In this document: in pieces, positions 35,801 to 46,801 of the stretch
Numbering within the stretch: position 1 is the first letter of the stretch
How the letters are laid out: every line of letters begins with the position of its first letter
NCBI GenBank assembly: GCA_029204225.1
Contig: CM055099.1
Location: 68,989,349-69,053,348, forward strand
Reading direction: 5' to 3'
DNA from: Diphasiastrum complanatum
Taxonomy: Eukaryota > Streptophyta > Lycopodiopsida > Lycopodiales > Lycopodiaceae
Length of the DNA: 64,000 nucleotides
Position numbers and translations under genes: made by a program
The notes under the pieces: model-generated
What the model saw: the letters and a program-made list of their open reading frames with translations, nothing else
Databases searched by the model: none
What the model was told of the DNA's origin: nothing

Positions 35801-37116
35801 CTTCAACAACAAATGCTCAGTTTGGCAACAAAACGAACATCTTATCAGACTGCAACCATGATCTAGCAACAGATCCATCTTCTCGGCAAGATGGAATATT
35901 CGCGACAACACCAAGACCGCCATTCGCAATAAGCAGTTGGTTTTACGTAAGCGCTACAATATCCATGCTTTTCCAATTGTCTCACCATGGCCATCAAATC
36001 ATCAATAAAGTGGCAGCTTGTACCAGTGAAGGGCTCTCAAGTCACATCAAAGGCAAAATCTATGTGCAAACCAACGTAGACGACAAGTGTTCCTACCAAT
36101 GCCAACAACGATGCTATATTGGCAAAATGTACATTGAGCAGTGGTAATCGTGTCTCAAGACCATACTACCGCTGTTGTACATCATCCATTCGATCATCTG
36201 CGGAGGCTGCAAAAGGCACAGGTCATCACTGAGTGCAATCTCGTAGGCCTACGTAAACTGAAGGACTCTCAAATCAATCAGAGATTGAAGTTATGAGCAC
36301 ACAACCTCAATGACAAAGCTATTTTCAAAGGCGAGCAATGATGATTCCATGGAGAATTGTACAAAGAGCATTGGTTATATTATGGAGAGATATGGACCAC
36401 ACAATACTTATCTCATTCCTTTTTTCCATCCACTCATTCTCATATATTCCACCATATGGTCAATCTTGAAACTTCATCTCACTTCTCTCATCCTTGTTTC
36501 AAGACCTCATTTCCACCTGATGGATCGATCTGAACTTGCTCTAGGTTATGAATTGAAACACTTTGTAAAGCAAACAACTCTACGACATCTGCAGCAGACC
36601 ACTGATGCTATTTAAAAGCTCCAAGGGAATAAAGCAAGAACAATAGAGGCTCTCACCAATAAAATGCCAGTCGTGTCGCTGCAAAAGAGATCAGTTTCTT
36701 GATAACTCCAAAGCACATGACTATGTGTATGGAAAAAAAAAAATGTCATACAAGTCTCTATATACAATTGCTACAATTTAAAGAGATCTCAAACTGTGCA
36801 AAGAGCTCAAAGAAGTTGAAGTGGCACAACAACGTCAAAAGAGGAGATCTCTATCAACAAAGTATTTTTGGACACAATAGTTTACCAACTACAGTACCTT
36901 TGTGTTCATGAAGCAAACAAATCTACGCCGTCTACAACATATGATTGATATAGTTTGGTGTTTGAAGCAACGAACTCAAGGATGTTAGAGGTTTCCAACA
37001 ACGATTATGAGCCACGTCTTAAGTCCAAAAAAAAAAAATTCAAACAGTTGCAAGAAACGTCAAATGCAAAACTTCTGCTGACAAAAGTGCTTTCAAAAGA
37101 CACTAATGAGCAAAGG
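32862..37116. other. About 4.2 kb with no identifiable gene
   Basis: AT-rich sequence with only short open frames. A 'tataaatagag' at about 34,050, followed by a leader-like stretch to about 34,500, could be a decayed LTR, but no partner was found. Between 36,540 and 36,960 the phrase 'aagcaaacaa(a/c)tctacg' recurs in diverged repeats. No protein family could be recognised on either strand. Confidence 0.5.
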
Positions 37117-37335
37117 TGTAGTGGGTTTCTTTCCTAACCTAACCTGAATCCAAAACCTAGTCAATCTAGCATCAAAGAGACGGAGTTAGTTGTCACGCGG
37201 AGGTTCATTCCCATGAGAGCAATAGTATAGTTCAGATTTCAACATGAATGGAGGATCTAACACTACATCCATTAACACTAAGCATTAACACTACATCCAT
37301 TAACCCTACTTCCATTAACCCTAAATCCACAACAA
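37117..37335 (-). repeat. 3' LTR of the gypsy element
   Basis: On the plus strand it opens TGTAGTGGG and shares about 170 bp with the right LTR. The far end is estimated at the CA before a pyrimidine-rich stretch ('cttctctctctccttttc' at about 37,353-37,370), which on the minus strand would be the polypurine tract. Short degenerate repeats of 'cattaac(a/c)cta' occur inside. The 400 bp between this LTR and the integrase frame is noncoding. Confidence 0.65.
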
Positions 37336-37753
37336 TGATAGAAACTTACTCTTCTCTCTCTCCTTTTCACTCTCACAAAAAGCATAAGAAATAGCAATCC
37401 CAATAATGATCAGATCCAACAATTAGCAAAATCCAAAGAAAGCATCAGAAATGGAGGAAAAAAAAGGAAAAGCAAGGACATTCATCAATCCATTTCTAAA
37501 GAGAACCAATATGCTTTATTGAAATGAGGAAATGAACATGAGGAGCAACTCGCTCAACGAAGGTTTCTAATATTGTATTGGCCAAATCGACCCAAAAAAA
37601 TTATTTTTTAAGTCATTTTTCATAAAAATACTATGCTTCCGTTTCCTTATGCTGATGACTTCCTGACTTTTGCTCATCAGTCTTTTCTTATTTTATTTTA
37701 TTTTTTCCAACTTTCTTTTTCCAAAAAAAAGTCAAGGCCTGAACTGCCATCAA

Positions 37754-38535
37754 TCAAGTTTCACATAATTTGTGCAACGCATCGTGACGAAGTTGTAAAG
37801 ACTGATCATCATTTAATCGTTCCGTTGCTGCTATGCGTAAAGATGGGATTGAAAATTCAACTGGCATAACAGCATCTTGACCATAAACCAATTGAAAAGG
37901 TGTTTGATTTGTACTATTTTTGTAAGCGGTTCTGAATGCCCATAATGTTGCATACAGTTTATGTTCCCAATCAGACCGACTCGCTTCAACTGTCTTTGTC
38001 ATAATGGTGCAAAGAATCTTATTGGAAGATTCAGCTTGGCCATTCCCTTTGGGATAATAGGGAGTACTAAATCTGTGTATAACAAAAAAATCTTCCAGTA
38101 AACACTTTATTGTCTGATTAACAAAGTGTGTACCCCGATCATTGACAATCTCCATCGGATATCCAAATCTGATTGTAATATTTTCATATAGAAACTTGGT
38201 TGTAGATTTCGCATCAGCCACTTTGACAGATTTGGTTTCAACCCACTTGGTCATATAATCAATTGCGCTGATAATGTAGCGAGCCTGAGATCCTTGAGCA
38301 GCGGGATGAATAGGACCAACATAATCCAGTCCCCATTTTTCAAACGGTGCTTGCGATAAAACCGGATGTAAGGGTTCATAATTATGTCGAGTAGGTCGTT
38401 GTGCTCACTGGCAGACATCACATGTCTGAATAAAAATTTTTGTGTCCTTATGAAGCGTAGGCCACCAACAACCGGATTGCAAAAGTTTGTGAACAGTAAT
38501 ATCTGTAGAAAAGTGTCTTCCACCCATGCCATCAT
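37754..38535 (-). pseudogene. Gypsy integrase
   Basis: Read across one frameshift near 38,254. The N-terminal part has a zinc-binding region ending TCDVCQ and then WGLDYVGPIHPAAQ (first catalytic Asp). The long frame 38254-37754 has NDRGTHFVNQ (second Asp), YPKGNGQAESSNK (Glu) and LWAFRTAYKNSTNQTPFQLV, typical of plant non-chromovirus gypsy integrases. All three acidic residues are still present. The pieces upstream (38807-38532) are the RNase H-integrase linker. Confidence 0.88.
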
Positions 38536-38859
38536 GTGAATGTTAGATCTGGTACTTCATGCGATAAAACACATATTCGTAAAATATTATCTGATCCACA
38601 ACAATACAATTGTCTTGCAATTAATTGATAAGGTTGAGCCTTATGAATCAATTGTCTTTTCTGTACTTTTGTCAAAGAGTCATTCAATTGTCCTAGCATC
38701 ACGTACTCAACAAAAACCTCCCGCCCACTCAGGTACTGCTTTAATATAGAACAACGCAGCATCTGGCAGTTCATCATCCACTTCAGTATTAACTGGTGCG
38801 AATTCAATTCCTGAATCGTGATCGGCTAGATAATGTTGCGTCCTCTTTCTAACCACAAC

Positions 38860-39456
38860 TCAAAAGTCAAATTCAATCAATAATAATAACCATCTTGCAA
38901 TACGTCCAGTATTACACGTCTTATTTACCAAGTAAAGTAACGGTTTATGATCCGTATAAAATGCAAAGTGCGTTTCCATGAGATAGTGACAAAACTTCCG
39001 AACAAAAAAAATCATGGCTAGTGCTTCACGTTCTGTTGTTGAATAATTCTTCTCTGGATCTGTAAGCTGTCTGCTTGCAAATCGTATAGGATAATCCTTC
39101 TTATAGTCACCTGGCTGCATCAAAATTGAGCCAATGGCGTATTTTGAGGCGTCCGTATGAACATGAAACTCTGATGTCCAATCTGGAGAATGCAGTATTG
39201 GTGCAGAAGATAATGCTTTTTTTAACTTTTCAAAGGCTTCTAACGTCTCTACTATCCAAATAGGAACAATAGTTAATCTGTATATAGGTCGTGCGAAATC
39301 CGCAAAGAAGATAATAAAAATTCGATAGTAGTTCACATGACCCATAAACACATAAACTCCTCGAATTGTTGCTGGTGGTGGCAATTCCACAATAACTTTG
39401 ATCTTAGAATAATCGGTGGCAATACCATATCTTGATATCACATGTCCAAGCACCAC
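38860..39456 (-). pseudogene. Gypsy RNase H (with RT thumb)
   Basis: Contains MVLGHVISRYGIATDYSKI (the L-G-H-x-V-S/I-x-x-G-I block of the RT end), APILHSPDWTSEFHVHTDAS, SRQLTDPEKNYSTTEREALA and HFAFYTDHKPLLYL. These are the usual gypsy RNase H blocks, with the D, E and D residues visible. It overlaps the RT frame by a frameshift at about 39,400-39,456. Confidence 0.88.
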
Positions 39457-39990
39457 TCTGTGAGAAACCCATATCTGACATTTTTTTTGGATTCAGGAAA
39501 ATCTGATATTTGTGGCTTCTTTCAAAGACTTTCTCCAATCGATCCAGGTGGTTTGTATCTGTACTATGAACTCCCAAGTCGTCCAAGTAAATTTCAAGAA
39601 ATTTTTGCAGATAATCTTTAAAGGCAAATTGCATTACTCTTTGGAATGAACTTGGTGCATTACAGATTCTAAACGGCATTACTTTGTAAGCATAGGTGTC
39701 CCATTCTGTTGCAAAAGCAGTTTTGTGGCGATCGGCAGGTGCAATCTTAACCTGGTTGTAACCACTAAATCCATCCAGGAAACTATAAGCTTCCGCTCCA
39801 GCAAGGCAATCCAAAATGCTTTCAATTAAAGGTAATGGAAAGTGATCCTTCCGTGTCACTTTATTCAATGCTTTGAGATTCACACAGATTCGCAATTTCC
39901 CATTTTTCTTAGGAAAATGACAATCGGTGAAATCCATTCGGTATGCTCGATCTCATAGATGAAATTGGCATCAAGCAGTCTCTAAAGTTC
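39404..39990 (-). pseudogene. Gypsy reverse transcriptase
   Basis: Preceded in another frame by LIKKELQRLLDANFIYEIEH (about 39,990). The RT frame then has PKKNGKLRICVNLKALNK, YSFLDGFSGYNQVKIAP (motif A Asp), RHKTAFATEWDTYAYKVMPF and EIYLDDLGVHS (motif C with the Asp pair). The motifs are intact, but the frame shifts before and after. The stretch 40,104-40,529 is linker with a short frame (MLEHFKRYTLDDVVIMLPK). Confidence 0.9.
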
Positions 39991-40529
39991 TTTCTTTATC
40001 AGATCTGCCACATTAGGATTACAACGATAGAACTTTGTAACCTTTGGTACTGCATCAGGTACTAAAGGTATGGTATGTTCAATGACTAATGTCGGAATAC
40101 TCTTCAAATCTTGATAAGTCCATGGAAAACAATCTTGATACTTAATAAGTAGCAAACAGAGTGCTTGATATTGTTCAGGATAAGTTGTGATCCCACTTGT
40201 ACAATCTTTTCTGGTTCTCCTGGTTCTACAAGATTCATTGGCTGCGTCCTAGCTGGGCCATCATAAACCTCTTTAGATTCTGGCATGTGTTCTTCAGGTT
40301 CACGATGTGCTTTAGGTAGCATGATAACCACATCATCCAGTGTATAACGTTTAAAATGCTCTAGCATATCATGCTGGACTACATTTGCTTGTTCTTTTTC
40401 GAAAGGACTTGTCTTGGATCTTCGTTTAGCCTTCTTAGCAGGAATTGATCGTGGAGGTGATGACTTCCGAGATGATAAATCTTTCTTCTCAGGTGAAGAC
40501 TTCCTAGATGATGATGTCTTGCTAGAGAT

Positions 40530-42425
40530 CTAACTTGAAGAATCATTCTTGACTTTTCCTTTGCCTTTATCCAATAGAGGTGGCACTTCTTTTAAATCAA
40601 TCTTTTGAGGGGGATTTTCCCATTTCAGGACCGTAATATAATGTTGCTTTGCTTGTTTCTTCATCATCGAACCTATCATCCTGTCTCCCTTCAATATAAA
40701 TGCTTTGGGCGATTTGATTGTTGGTTCATCAGGAATATTATGCACTCCAAATCTGGTTGGATCCATATGATGTAGAATTTGTTCATCTGTAAGTTTTGCA
40801 TTGCCATCATAAGTTAAGGCATGGCTCATTGGTATGAGATCATCCTCAATTGGATCTGGTATAGGTTCCATTGATATCCAGGCTACATTCAACACATTTA
40901 ATGGAAACGTGATTGGCGTATCCAAAGTTTGATCTAACAAGGAAATCTCACTCATCTCTGATTGAATATCTTGTTGACACATATATCCTGCTGTACAATC
41001 AATTGTTGCAAGAGCTTTGTTCCAATTGATAGTATTCGTTTGAGAATCGTAGTAAACTTCCAATTTTTTCTTTGGTCGATCACAAGTGTGATCCGTTGTT
41101 GATGAATCGTCATCCGCTTTTTGAACCACTGGCTTGATAGTCCAAGTCGTAGGATCAATTTTAATTGCACATTCAGGATTTTCAAAAGTGATTTTGCCGG
41201 TACCCCAGTTATGAATTACTTGCGCAACTTGTAACCATGGACGTCCTAAGAGAACTAGATAGACATTTGGTGCTTCTGGTAAGTCCATCACGACGAAAGT
41301 AATGACGAATTGTACTCTTGCAATTCTGACAAGTATATCTTCCACCATTCCTCGTGGACAAATCGTCGTTTGATCAGCTAGCTTAATAGCAAAAGTAGCA
41401 GGCTTAATCTTTGTAAGGCCCCATTTTGTACATAGCTTTGTAGAAATCAGGTTAACTCCTAAACCGCCGTCTATCACAGCTGCTTCTTTAGAAAATTGTC
41501 TATGTTGTATTGGAAGAGTGATATTCTTTTGTTCACTTTTCCAAGCTGCTCCAACATGTAGTACATCGTTAGATTCTTCAAATCCAGCACAAAAAAGTAA
41601 CTCTTGATGGTCTTCTGATTCTTCTTGAGCTAACTTTTGCGCTAAGACTTCTTTTGCTTTTGGCACCAACTTTAGGAGCTCTCCCAATGAAATATTGATC
41701 TTGCTAGACAAAATATTTTTGAGTAATTCTGTATGCGGTGCTTCCGATTCCATCATCTTGAAGGGTTCTTGGTGATGATGTAATTGATCATTCATATCCA
41801 TACGTAAATTTCTTGGAGGCTGCAATGGTGAAGACCGAACTTCAGTTGTTACTTTAGCAGCTTCAAGTTCCTCTTCTTCTTGCAGATGCTTAATCCACTG
41901 TCTCATATCTTGATATCTTCGTTTTTCTGCATTAAGATTTGGATAGACTTCCGATGTTGTTGGTGTATCGTTCAATGGTATAGAATCAGCAAGTACTGAA
42001 TCCACTATTGGTTCTTTTTGCTTTTGTGCTCTGGTGACCACCATCAAGGGTGCACTTGGTTTATTATGAGCTACCGATCCTCGCTTGATTGTTATCAAAT
42101 TTACAGGTGCTGTAGCTGGTGGTGGCTTTGGTTTTGCTGGACAGTCTTTATAGCAATGCCCATATCCACAGTCACGACAAAATGATACAAATTTTTTTTT
42201 ATTTGGGCATTTTGCAACTCTGTGATTTTCTCCACATGCAAAGCATCCAAGTGGTGCCCTTGCCCAATTTCTCGAGGCTTGTTGTTGAGCGGCAGCATAA
42301 ATGGCATACTGTTTTGAAGATCCACCTTCCTGATCAGTACCATAGCTCCATTGCTCAACACTTTCGTAAGGTTCTGGTTCCATCAAATTGGCAGGAGGAG
42401 CGGAGTGCTTTGGTGGGGCAGGCAA
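40530..42425 (-). pseudogene. Gypsy gag C-terminus / protease, 631-codon open frame
   Basis: The longest open frame in the window. Residues ~60-97 hold two zinc-finger-like blocks, CFACGENHRVAKC (CX2CX4HX4C with close spacing) and CRDCGYGHCYKDC. A charged linker follows. The aspartic protease region has AAVIDGGLGVNLIS (D-G-G in place of D-T/S-G) and, later, LLGRPWLQVAQ, the G-R-P-W-L block normal in plant gypsy proteases. The frame is clean for almost 1.9 kb, in contrast to the broken RT and gag. Confidence 0.85.
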
Positions 42426-43481
42426 GGCTAGATGCTCTGGGTATCCAAGAGTAGATTGTCGTAGTCTTGCTGATGGATTGCCTCCATACTATGGATATCG
42501 ATATCCCATCTGGGCATACCGTTGCTGAATCATCCGAGGGTTGAAGTTGCAAAAGGCAGTTTCATGGTTAGGTGAATCACACAGATGGCAAACACTGATT
42601 TCCATTCGTTTTTTCAATTGAGGACACTCGTTCACTGTGTGATTTCATGTAATAGAACACCAAACATTTTCCCTGATAGGAAAAGTCTTTGCAAACTTCT
42701 CAGGTTCCTTGTTCGCTTCTCCGTGGAAATTTTCCAATGCTTTGTTCTTCTCATCAAATTACAACTGCAACTTTTTCATCTGTTTCTGTTGGGTCTTCCC
42801 AAGTTTCTCGAACTCATTGAGTATCATTTCTACAGTAGCATTGGCATTCATTGATGCAATAGTGGTGGATGTCGTAGTAGTCTGCCCTATTGTATAAGGC
42901 AACATACTGACATTCGGCTCATCATCTGAATCTTCATCCTCCTCCCGAATTGCATCATCCATTGCATTTTGCAAATGTGCGTAGTCATTATGGCGTTTCA
43001 ATTCACGTTTGATACGTTTAGGTAGACCTGACAAAAATCACATAATCATGGCATTTTCATTAATAGCTCAGGCTTACATTCAGATCTAAGACGTTTCACC
43101 CTTTTGATGTAATCTCGAAACATTTCCCACTTTTCCATTCTAATTTTACTTAAAAGTAGGAAAGGGTCTTCCATAAATATCCGCGGTTTGAACCGTGTGA
43201 TAAGGGCTCGTTTAACAACCTCTCAATCTGTACGCTCAGTTTCATGTTGGTTATAGTACCAATCTTGTGCTGCGCCTGTTAAGGCCATAGGAACCAGCTT
43301 AAGTTTATCTTGAGGATAAATCTCACCATAGACCTCACAGGATTCAACATAGATCTGAAGAAATTGAACTGGATCTATTAATCCATTGTTATTTGAGTAG
43401 ATCCAATCGGGGTGCTCTTCTAACAATAATTGGATTGACCTCCTGTGGAGCACCTCCAGGAGCACCTCCAGGGGTAGCCAT
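42426..43481 (-). pseudogene. Gypsy gag N-terminal part, broken
   Basis: Starts at the ATG at 43481 (MATPGGAPGGAPQEV). After a frameshift it reads DPVQFLQIYVESCEVYGEIY, KLKLVPMALTGAAQDWYYNQ (the gag core A-x-x-W-Y pattern), then stop, then RMEKWEMFRDYIKRVKRL. A further frame (43034-42759) has GLPKRIKRELKRHNDYAHL and an acidic then glutamine/lysine-rich stretch. Several stops separate the parts. Confidence 0.75.
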
Positions 43482-43709
43482 TTAGATCAAATTGATAATG
43501 TGATTGGATATAGATTTTTTCAAAAACTATCTCAGATTAGATCTGCTAGCTCTATTCCACTTTTCAAGAATCTGATTCTATATGATGAGAAACTACCCAA
43601 AACTCGATCAATCAATGCTTCTCAAAATGATAAATCTCTCAGAGTCCAATTCAGAATATATCAAATCTGATCCAAATTTTGACAGAGACTTGATCTGGAA
43701 AATCAGAAA

Positions 43710-44393
43710 CTAAAAATAGGACTGGCAAAGGTTCTCTAGGCGAAGGTTCAGCAGTGCTATTTTGGGATAAAAACTCCATGAACACTTTAATTTTTGGGAA
43801 ATAACCTTCGCCGACCTCTCAAATGGAAGATCTGACACAAATAAAACTATGGACAACCGGACGAAGGTTTCTGACACAAGAAAATACAGTTTTTGTGATC
43901 TGACGAGGGTAAAAATCAAGATTTTTGTGATCTGATAAAGATAAACTTTGCCGAACTCAAAAATAGTATTTTTATATAAATAGAATGTTCTGGAAACTCG
44001 ACAAAGGTTCTGGCGAAGGATCAAGAGTAATACTGATAATTTTGCAAAAAAGTGATTTTTTTGACAAAAATATGACAATATGACAACTGATCCTTTGAAA
44101 ACCTTTCTATTTTTGGTATTATTCTTCGCCAACCTGGCAGTCAATAGATCTGAATCACATCTAAGCACACTGTATTTTTTAAGATTTTGACTATTTTTGG
44201 TGTTTTTTGGTGGTTTTTTTGATGTTTCTGAAAATCTGCTGGGAATTAATCTTCGTCCTTCAAACTGAAGGTTTTGTAAACAAAACCAAAGGTGTTTGCA
44301 ACTCGGCGAAGGTTTCTTGAAAGAGGGTAAAAAGTTTTGGGCTCTGATGACGCTTTTTGCCTCTTTTTGACCAAATTTGACAAATTTGACCAA
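43710..44393 (-). CDS. 227-codon open frame in the gypsy leader, no known family
   Basis: Lies between the primer-binding site (44.63-44.65 kb) and gag (43481), on the element's coding strand. The product is rich in Lys, Phe, Leu and Ser and has no domain I recognise. The DNA carries a degenerate motif in both orientations ('ggcgaaggtt' / 'aaccttcgcc' types) at about 43,739, 43,802, 43,861, 44,010, 44,124 and 44,306. The open frame may be a by-product of this repetitive, stop-poor leader; coding is not established. The stretches 43,482-43,709 and 44,394-44,630 hold nothing else. Confidence 0.25.
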   Translation of the reverse strand: MVKFVKFGQKEAKSVIRAQNFLPSFKKPSPSCKHLWFCLQNLQFEGRRLIPSRFSETSKKPPKNTKNSQNLKKYSVLRCDSDLLTARLAKNNTKNRKVFKGSVVILSYFCQKNHFFAKLSVLLLILRQNLCRVSRTFYLYKNTIFEFGKVYLYQITKILIFTLVRSQKLYFLVSETFVRLSIVLFVSDLPFERSAKVISQKLKCSWSFYPKIALLNLRLENLCQSYF

Positions 44394-44630
44394 TTTTTGT
44401 TATTTTTTCTGTTATCTCAGATCCAAATGGATCTTAAGATTAGTGATCTGAATAGCTTTCCATGTTTAATAATCAGATTAGATTTCAAACAAGAAAATCC
44501 ACTCAAAATCTAGCAAATTCAATTCCAAACTATCCCTACAATGCAGTTTTAACACTATTCATGCCACAACAAGATGCCTAATGCAAGCTAACCATCAGTC
44601 AAACATGCTGCAAACTGAAAAATTGGCGTA

Positions 44631-44654
44631 GCTCCCCGGAAACGGTGCCAAAAT
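44631..44654 (-). promoter_or_regulatory. Gypsy primer-binding site
   Basis: The minus strand reads 'ttttggcaccgtttccgggg' directly after the LTR end. It resembles the TGGCGCCGTTGCCGGGGA-type site of plant Tat/Athila-like elements (tRNA-Asp in that group), with two changes. Confidence 0.75.
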
Positions 44655-44829
44655 TGTAGTGGATTTTTTCCCTTGCCTAACCTGAATCCAAGATCTAGTC
44701 AATCTAGCATCAAAGAGACGGAGTTAGTTTTCACGCGGAGGTTCGTTCCCATGAGAGCGATAGTATAGTTCATATTTCAACATGAATGGAGGATCTAACA
44801 CTACATCCATGAACACTAAGCATTAACAC
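44655..44829 (-). repeat. 5' LTR of the gypsy element, truncated
   Basis: It matches the left LTR from TGTAGTGG to 'gcattaacactac'. At about 44,829 the sequence changes abruptly to the copia protease region, so the outer part of this LTR is missing. Confidence 0.8.
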
Positions 44830-45533
44830 TACGTGCAAGTATCAACATTGAATTTTACATCAAGGCCATTATCAAGCAATTGGCCAACACTAATAAGATT
44901 CTTAGTAAGCTTAGGTACATAAAGAACTTTAGAGAGAGAAAGAACTTTAGAGGATGCAAGCTTCAAGGGAATGTTCCCTATGCCTTCAATAGGACATTCA
45001 AAATCATTTGCTATGTATATTGATTTCTTGACTCCATCATAAGGTGCAATAGAAGAGAAAGAGTCCTTGGAGCTACACATATGTGAAGAAGCTCCACTAT
45101 CAATATACCATAGGTCATCCTTCTTGAAAGGAGTAGATGAGAAACTAGAGACCATAAGAGATCCCTCTCCATCACTTGCAATAGTGTTTTCCTTCTCATT
45201 GGTAATGTTGGCTTGCATAAGTTGATTCTTCTTCTTGAAGCAATTGGTGGCATAATGGCCTTTCTTGCCACAATAAAAGCACTTGATCTTCTTCTTCTTG
45301 AGCTTGGATGATGAAGCATTAGAGGAATCATCTTCCTCCTCATCTTTGTCTTTGGATTTGACTTTGTCCTTGCTTGAGGATTGTTGATGTTGGTTCTTGC
45401 TCCTCCCTTTGTGCTTATCCTTGGCAAAGAGAGCTTTGCCATCATTATGAGTGAGAGAGAGCTTGTCCATCCTCAAGAGCTTGTACTCTTGTCTTGATTC
45501 TTCTAAAATTAGCACACTTTGGAGAGCCTCCAA
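44829..45533 (-). pseudogene. Copia gag end, zinc knuckle, protease and GAG-pre-integrase start
   Basis: Open frame of 234 codons with no stop. It has a lysine/serine-rich basic region, a zinc knuckle CFYCGKKGHYATNC (CX2CX4HX4C), the protease block WYIDSGASSHMCSSKD with the D-S-G triad intact, and LSKVLYVPKLTKNLISVGQL (the V-P-x-L-x-K-N-L-I-S block). It stops being an element at 44,829, where the gypsy LTR begins; the frame's downstream end is therefore artificial. Confidence 0.88.
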
Positions 45534-45874
45534 ACTTGGTAGCTCCTCCTTAATGGCATAGGATTGGACAAGGTTATCAAATTTATTCTCAAGCCATTGA
45601 GAATGACTTGAACTAGCTCATTTTGATTGATGGAATCACCAATACAAGCAAGTTCTCTATGAATATCTTTTACTATCAAAACATAACTAGATGCACTCTC
45701 ATCACTCTTTTGGCTACTTTGAAAGATTTTATTCCTAAGAGTGAGAAGCCTAGAGGTATTCTTAGCCTCATAGATAGTCTTGAGACAATCCCAAGCTTCT
45801 TTGGCTGTTGTACAGGTACCTATCTCCCTCAATATCTCATTAGAGACATTCATCTTAATGTAGTGGAGAGCCAT
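45509..45874 (-). pseudogene. Copia gag (middle part)
   Basis: The frame reads ALHYIKMNVSNEILREIG, AKEAWDCLKTIYEAKNTSR, LTLRNKIF and NELVQVILNGL, the UBN2-type gag pattern. A frameshift near 45,530 joins it to the zinc-knuckle frame. The N-terminal part upstream of 45874 is degenerate; the region 45,880-46,790 is leader with no other gene. Confidence 0.85.
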
Positions 45875-46789
45875 CCTAGCTCTCTTTTTCTATTTATGAA
45901 CCTCTTGAAGAACTTGTGGTTCTTCTTCAAGGCCAAGAACTATGTCCATCACGTCTTGAAGGATCAAGATGGACTCCATCCTCATTTTTCAAAGGACAAT
46001 CTTTCACTTGGTTCCAACAAGGATGAACCCATCGAAGACATTTGAAGTGAAGAAAACTCAAATGATGAACAATAAATGTTGCTACACACTCTCAATAGGA
46101 TCCAATAATAGAGTACTATCTCCTCCTATGAAAGATCTTGCAACTATTTGTGAATTGATTCTCACTAGCTACACAAATCTCTCTAAAACAAGATCTATTT
46201 CACATCAAATCATGGAGTATAGGCAAAGTTAGGATCAAACACTCTTAGCACGTGTGAAGTACACTAAGAAACCAAATTTGACTCAAATACAATGATATTG
46301 CATGAAACAAAATGGCTAAGATCTCAAAACAGTGCCTAGATCACATATAGATGAGATTGGTAAGCATACAACTGTGATTTTGGATCAACCAAGCAATCTC
46401 TTGACCAAACCAAATGTGTCCACCCAGGTCTAGGTGCCCTACCTAACCCTCTTCAAAAGCTTATAACTTTTGATTGGCTCAACCAAATGGAATGAAACTG
46501 ATAGATTGCATCAGAAACTAGACAAAAATAGCTTCGAAACAAGCTATCAAGCAAGATAAATGGATCAAGCATGAGAGAGAACTTCCAAATTGAAATTGGA
46601 TGTTCCTCACACATGTCTGAGCACCTAATTCCGTACAGTACCAGGTCAGACCCAATCAATGTCCTTTTGATCTCTTATGATCCAAAATTGAACAAGATAG
46701 CTAGGAAAATGGGCCTTGACAATTTCTAGCTCAAGATTGATGAATAGTTTTCACTTAAATGGATCAAAATGCATGGTAACCTTAGGTAG

Positions 46790-46801
46790 GCTCTGATACC
46801 A
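46790..46801 (-). promoter_or_regulatory. Primer-binding site (initiator tRNA-Met type)
   Basis: The minus strand reads TGGTATCAGAGC immediately inside the LTR, whose inner end is ...ATCAACA. Confidence 0.92.

Larger units (their letters stand above)
37117..44829 (-). mobile_element. Nearly full-length Ty3/gypsy element, decayed
   Basis: Minus-strand element. The right (5') LTR starts at 44655 and is truncated near 44,829; the left (3') LTR spans 37117 to about 37,335. The shared LTR block includes 'atcaaagagacggagttag' and 'aatggaggatctaacact'. Next to the 5' LTR is a primer-binding site of the 'ttggcaccgtttccgggga' type, typical of plant Tat/Athila-like gypsy elements. Order: leader with a long open frame, gag, zinc fingers, protease, RT, RNase H, integrase. 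No chromodomain was seen. Many stops and frameshifts make it inactive. Confidence 0.9.
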
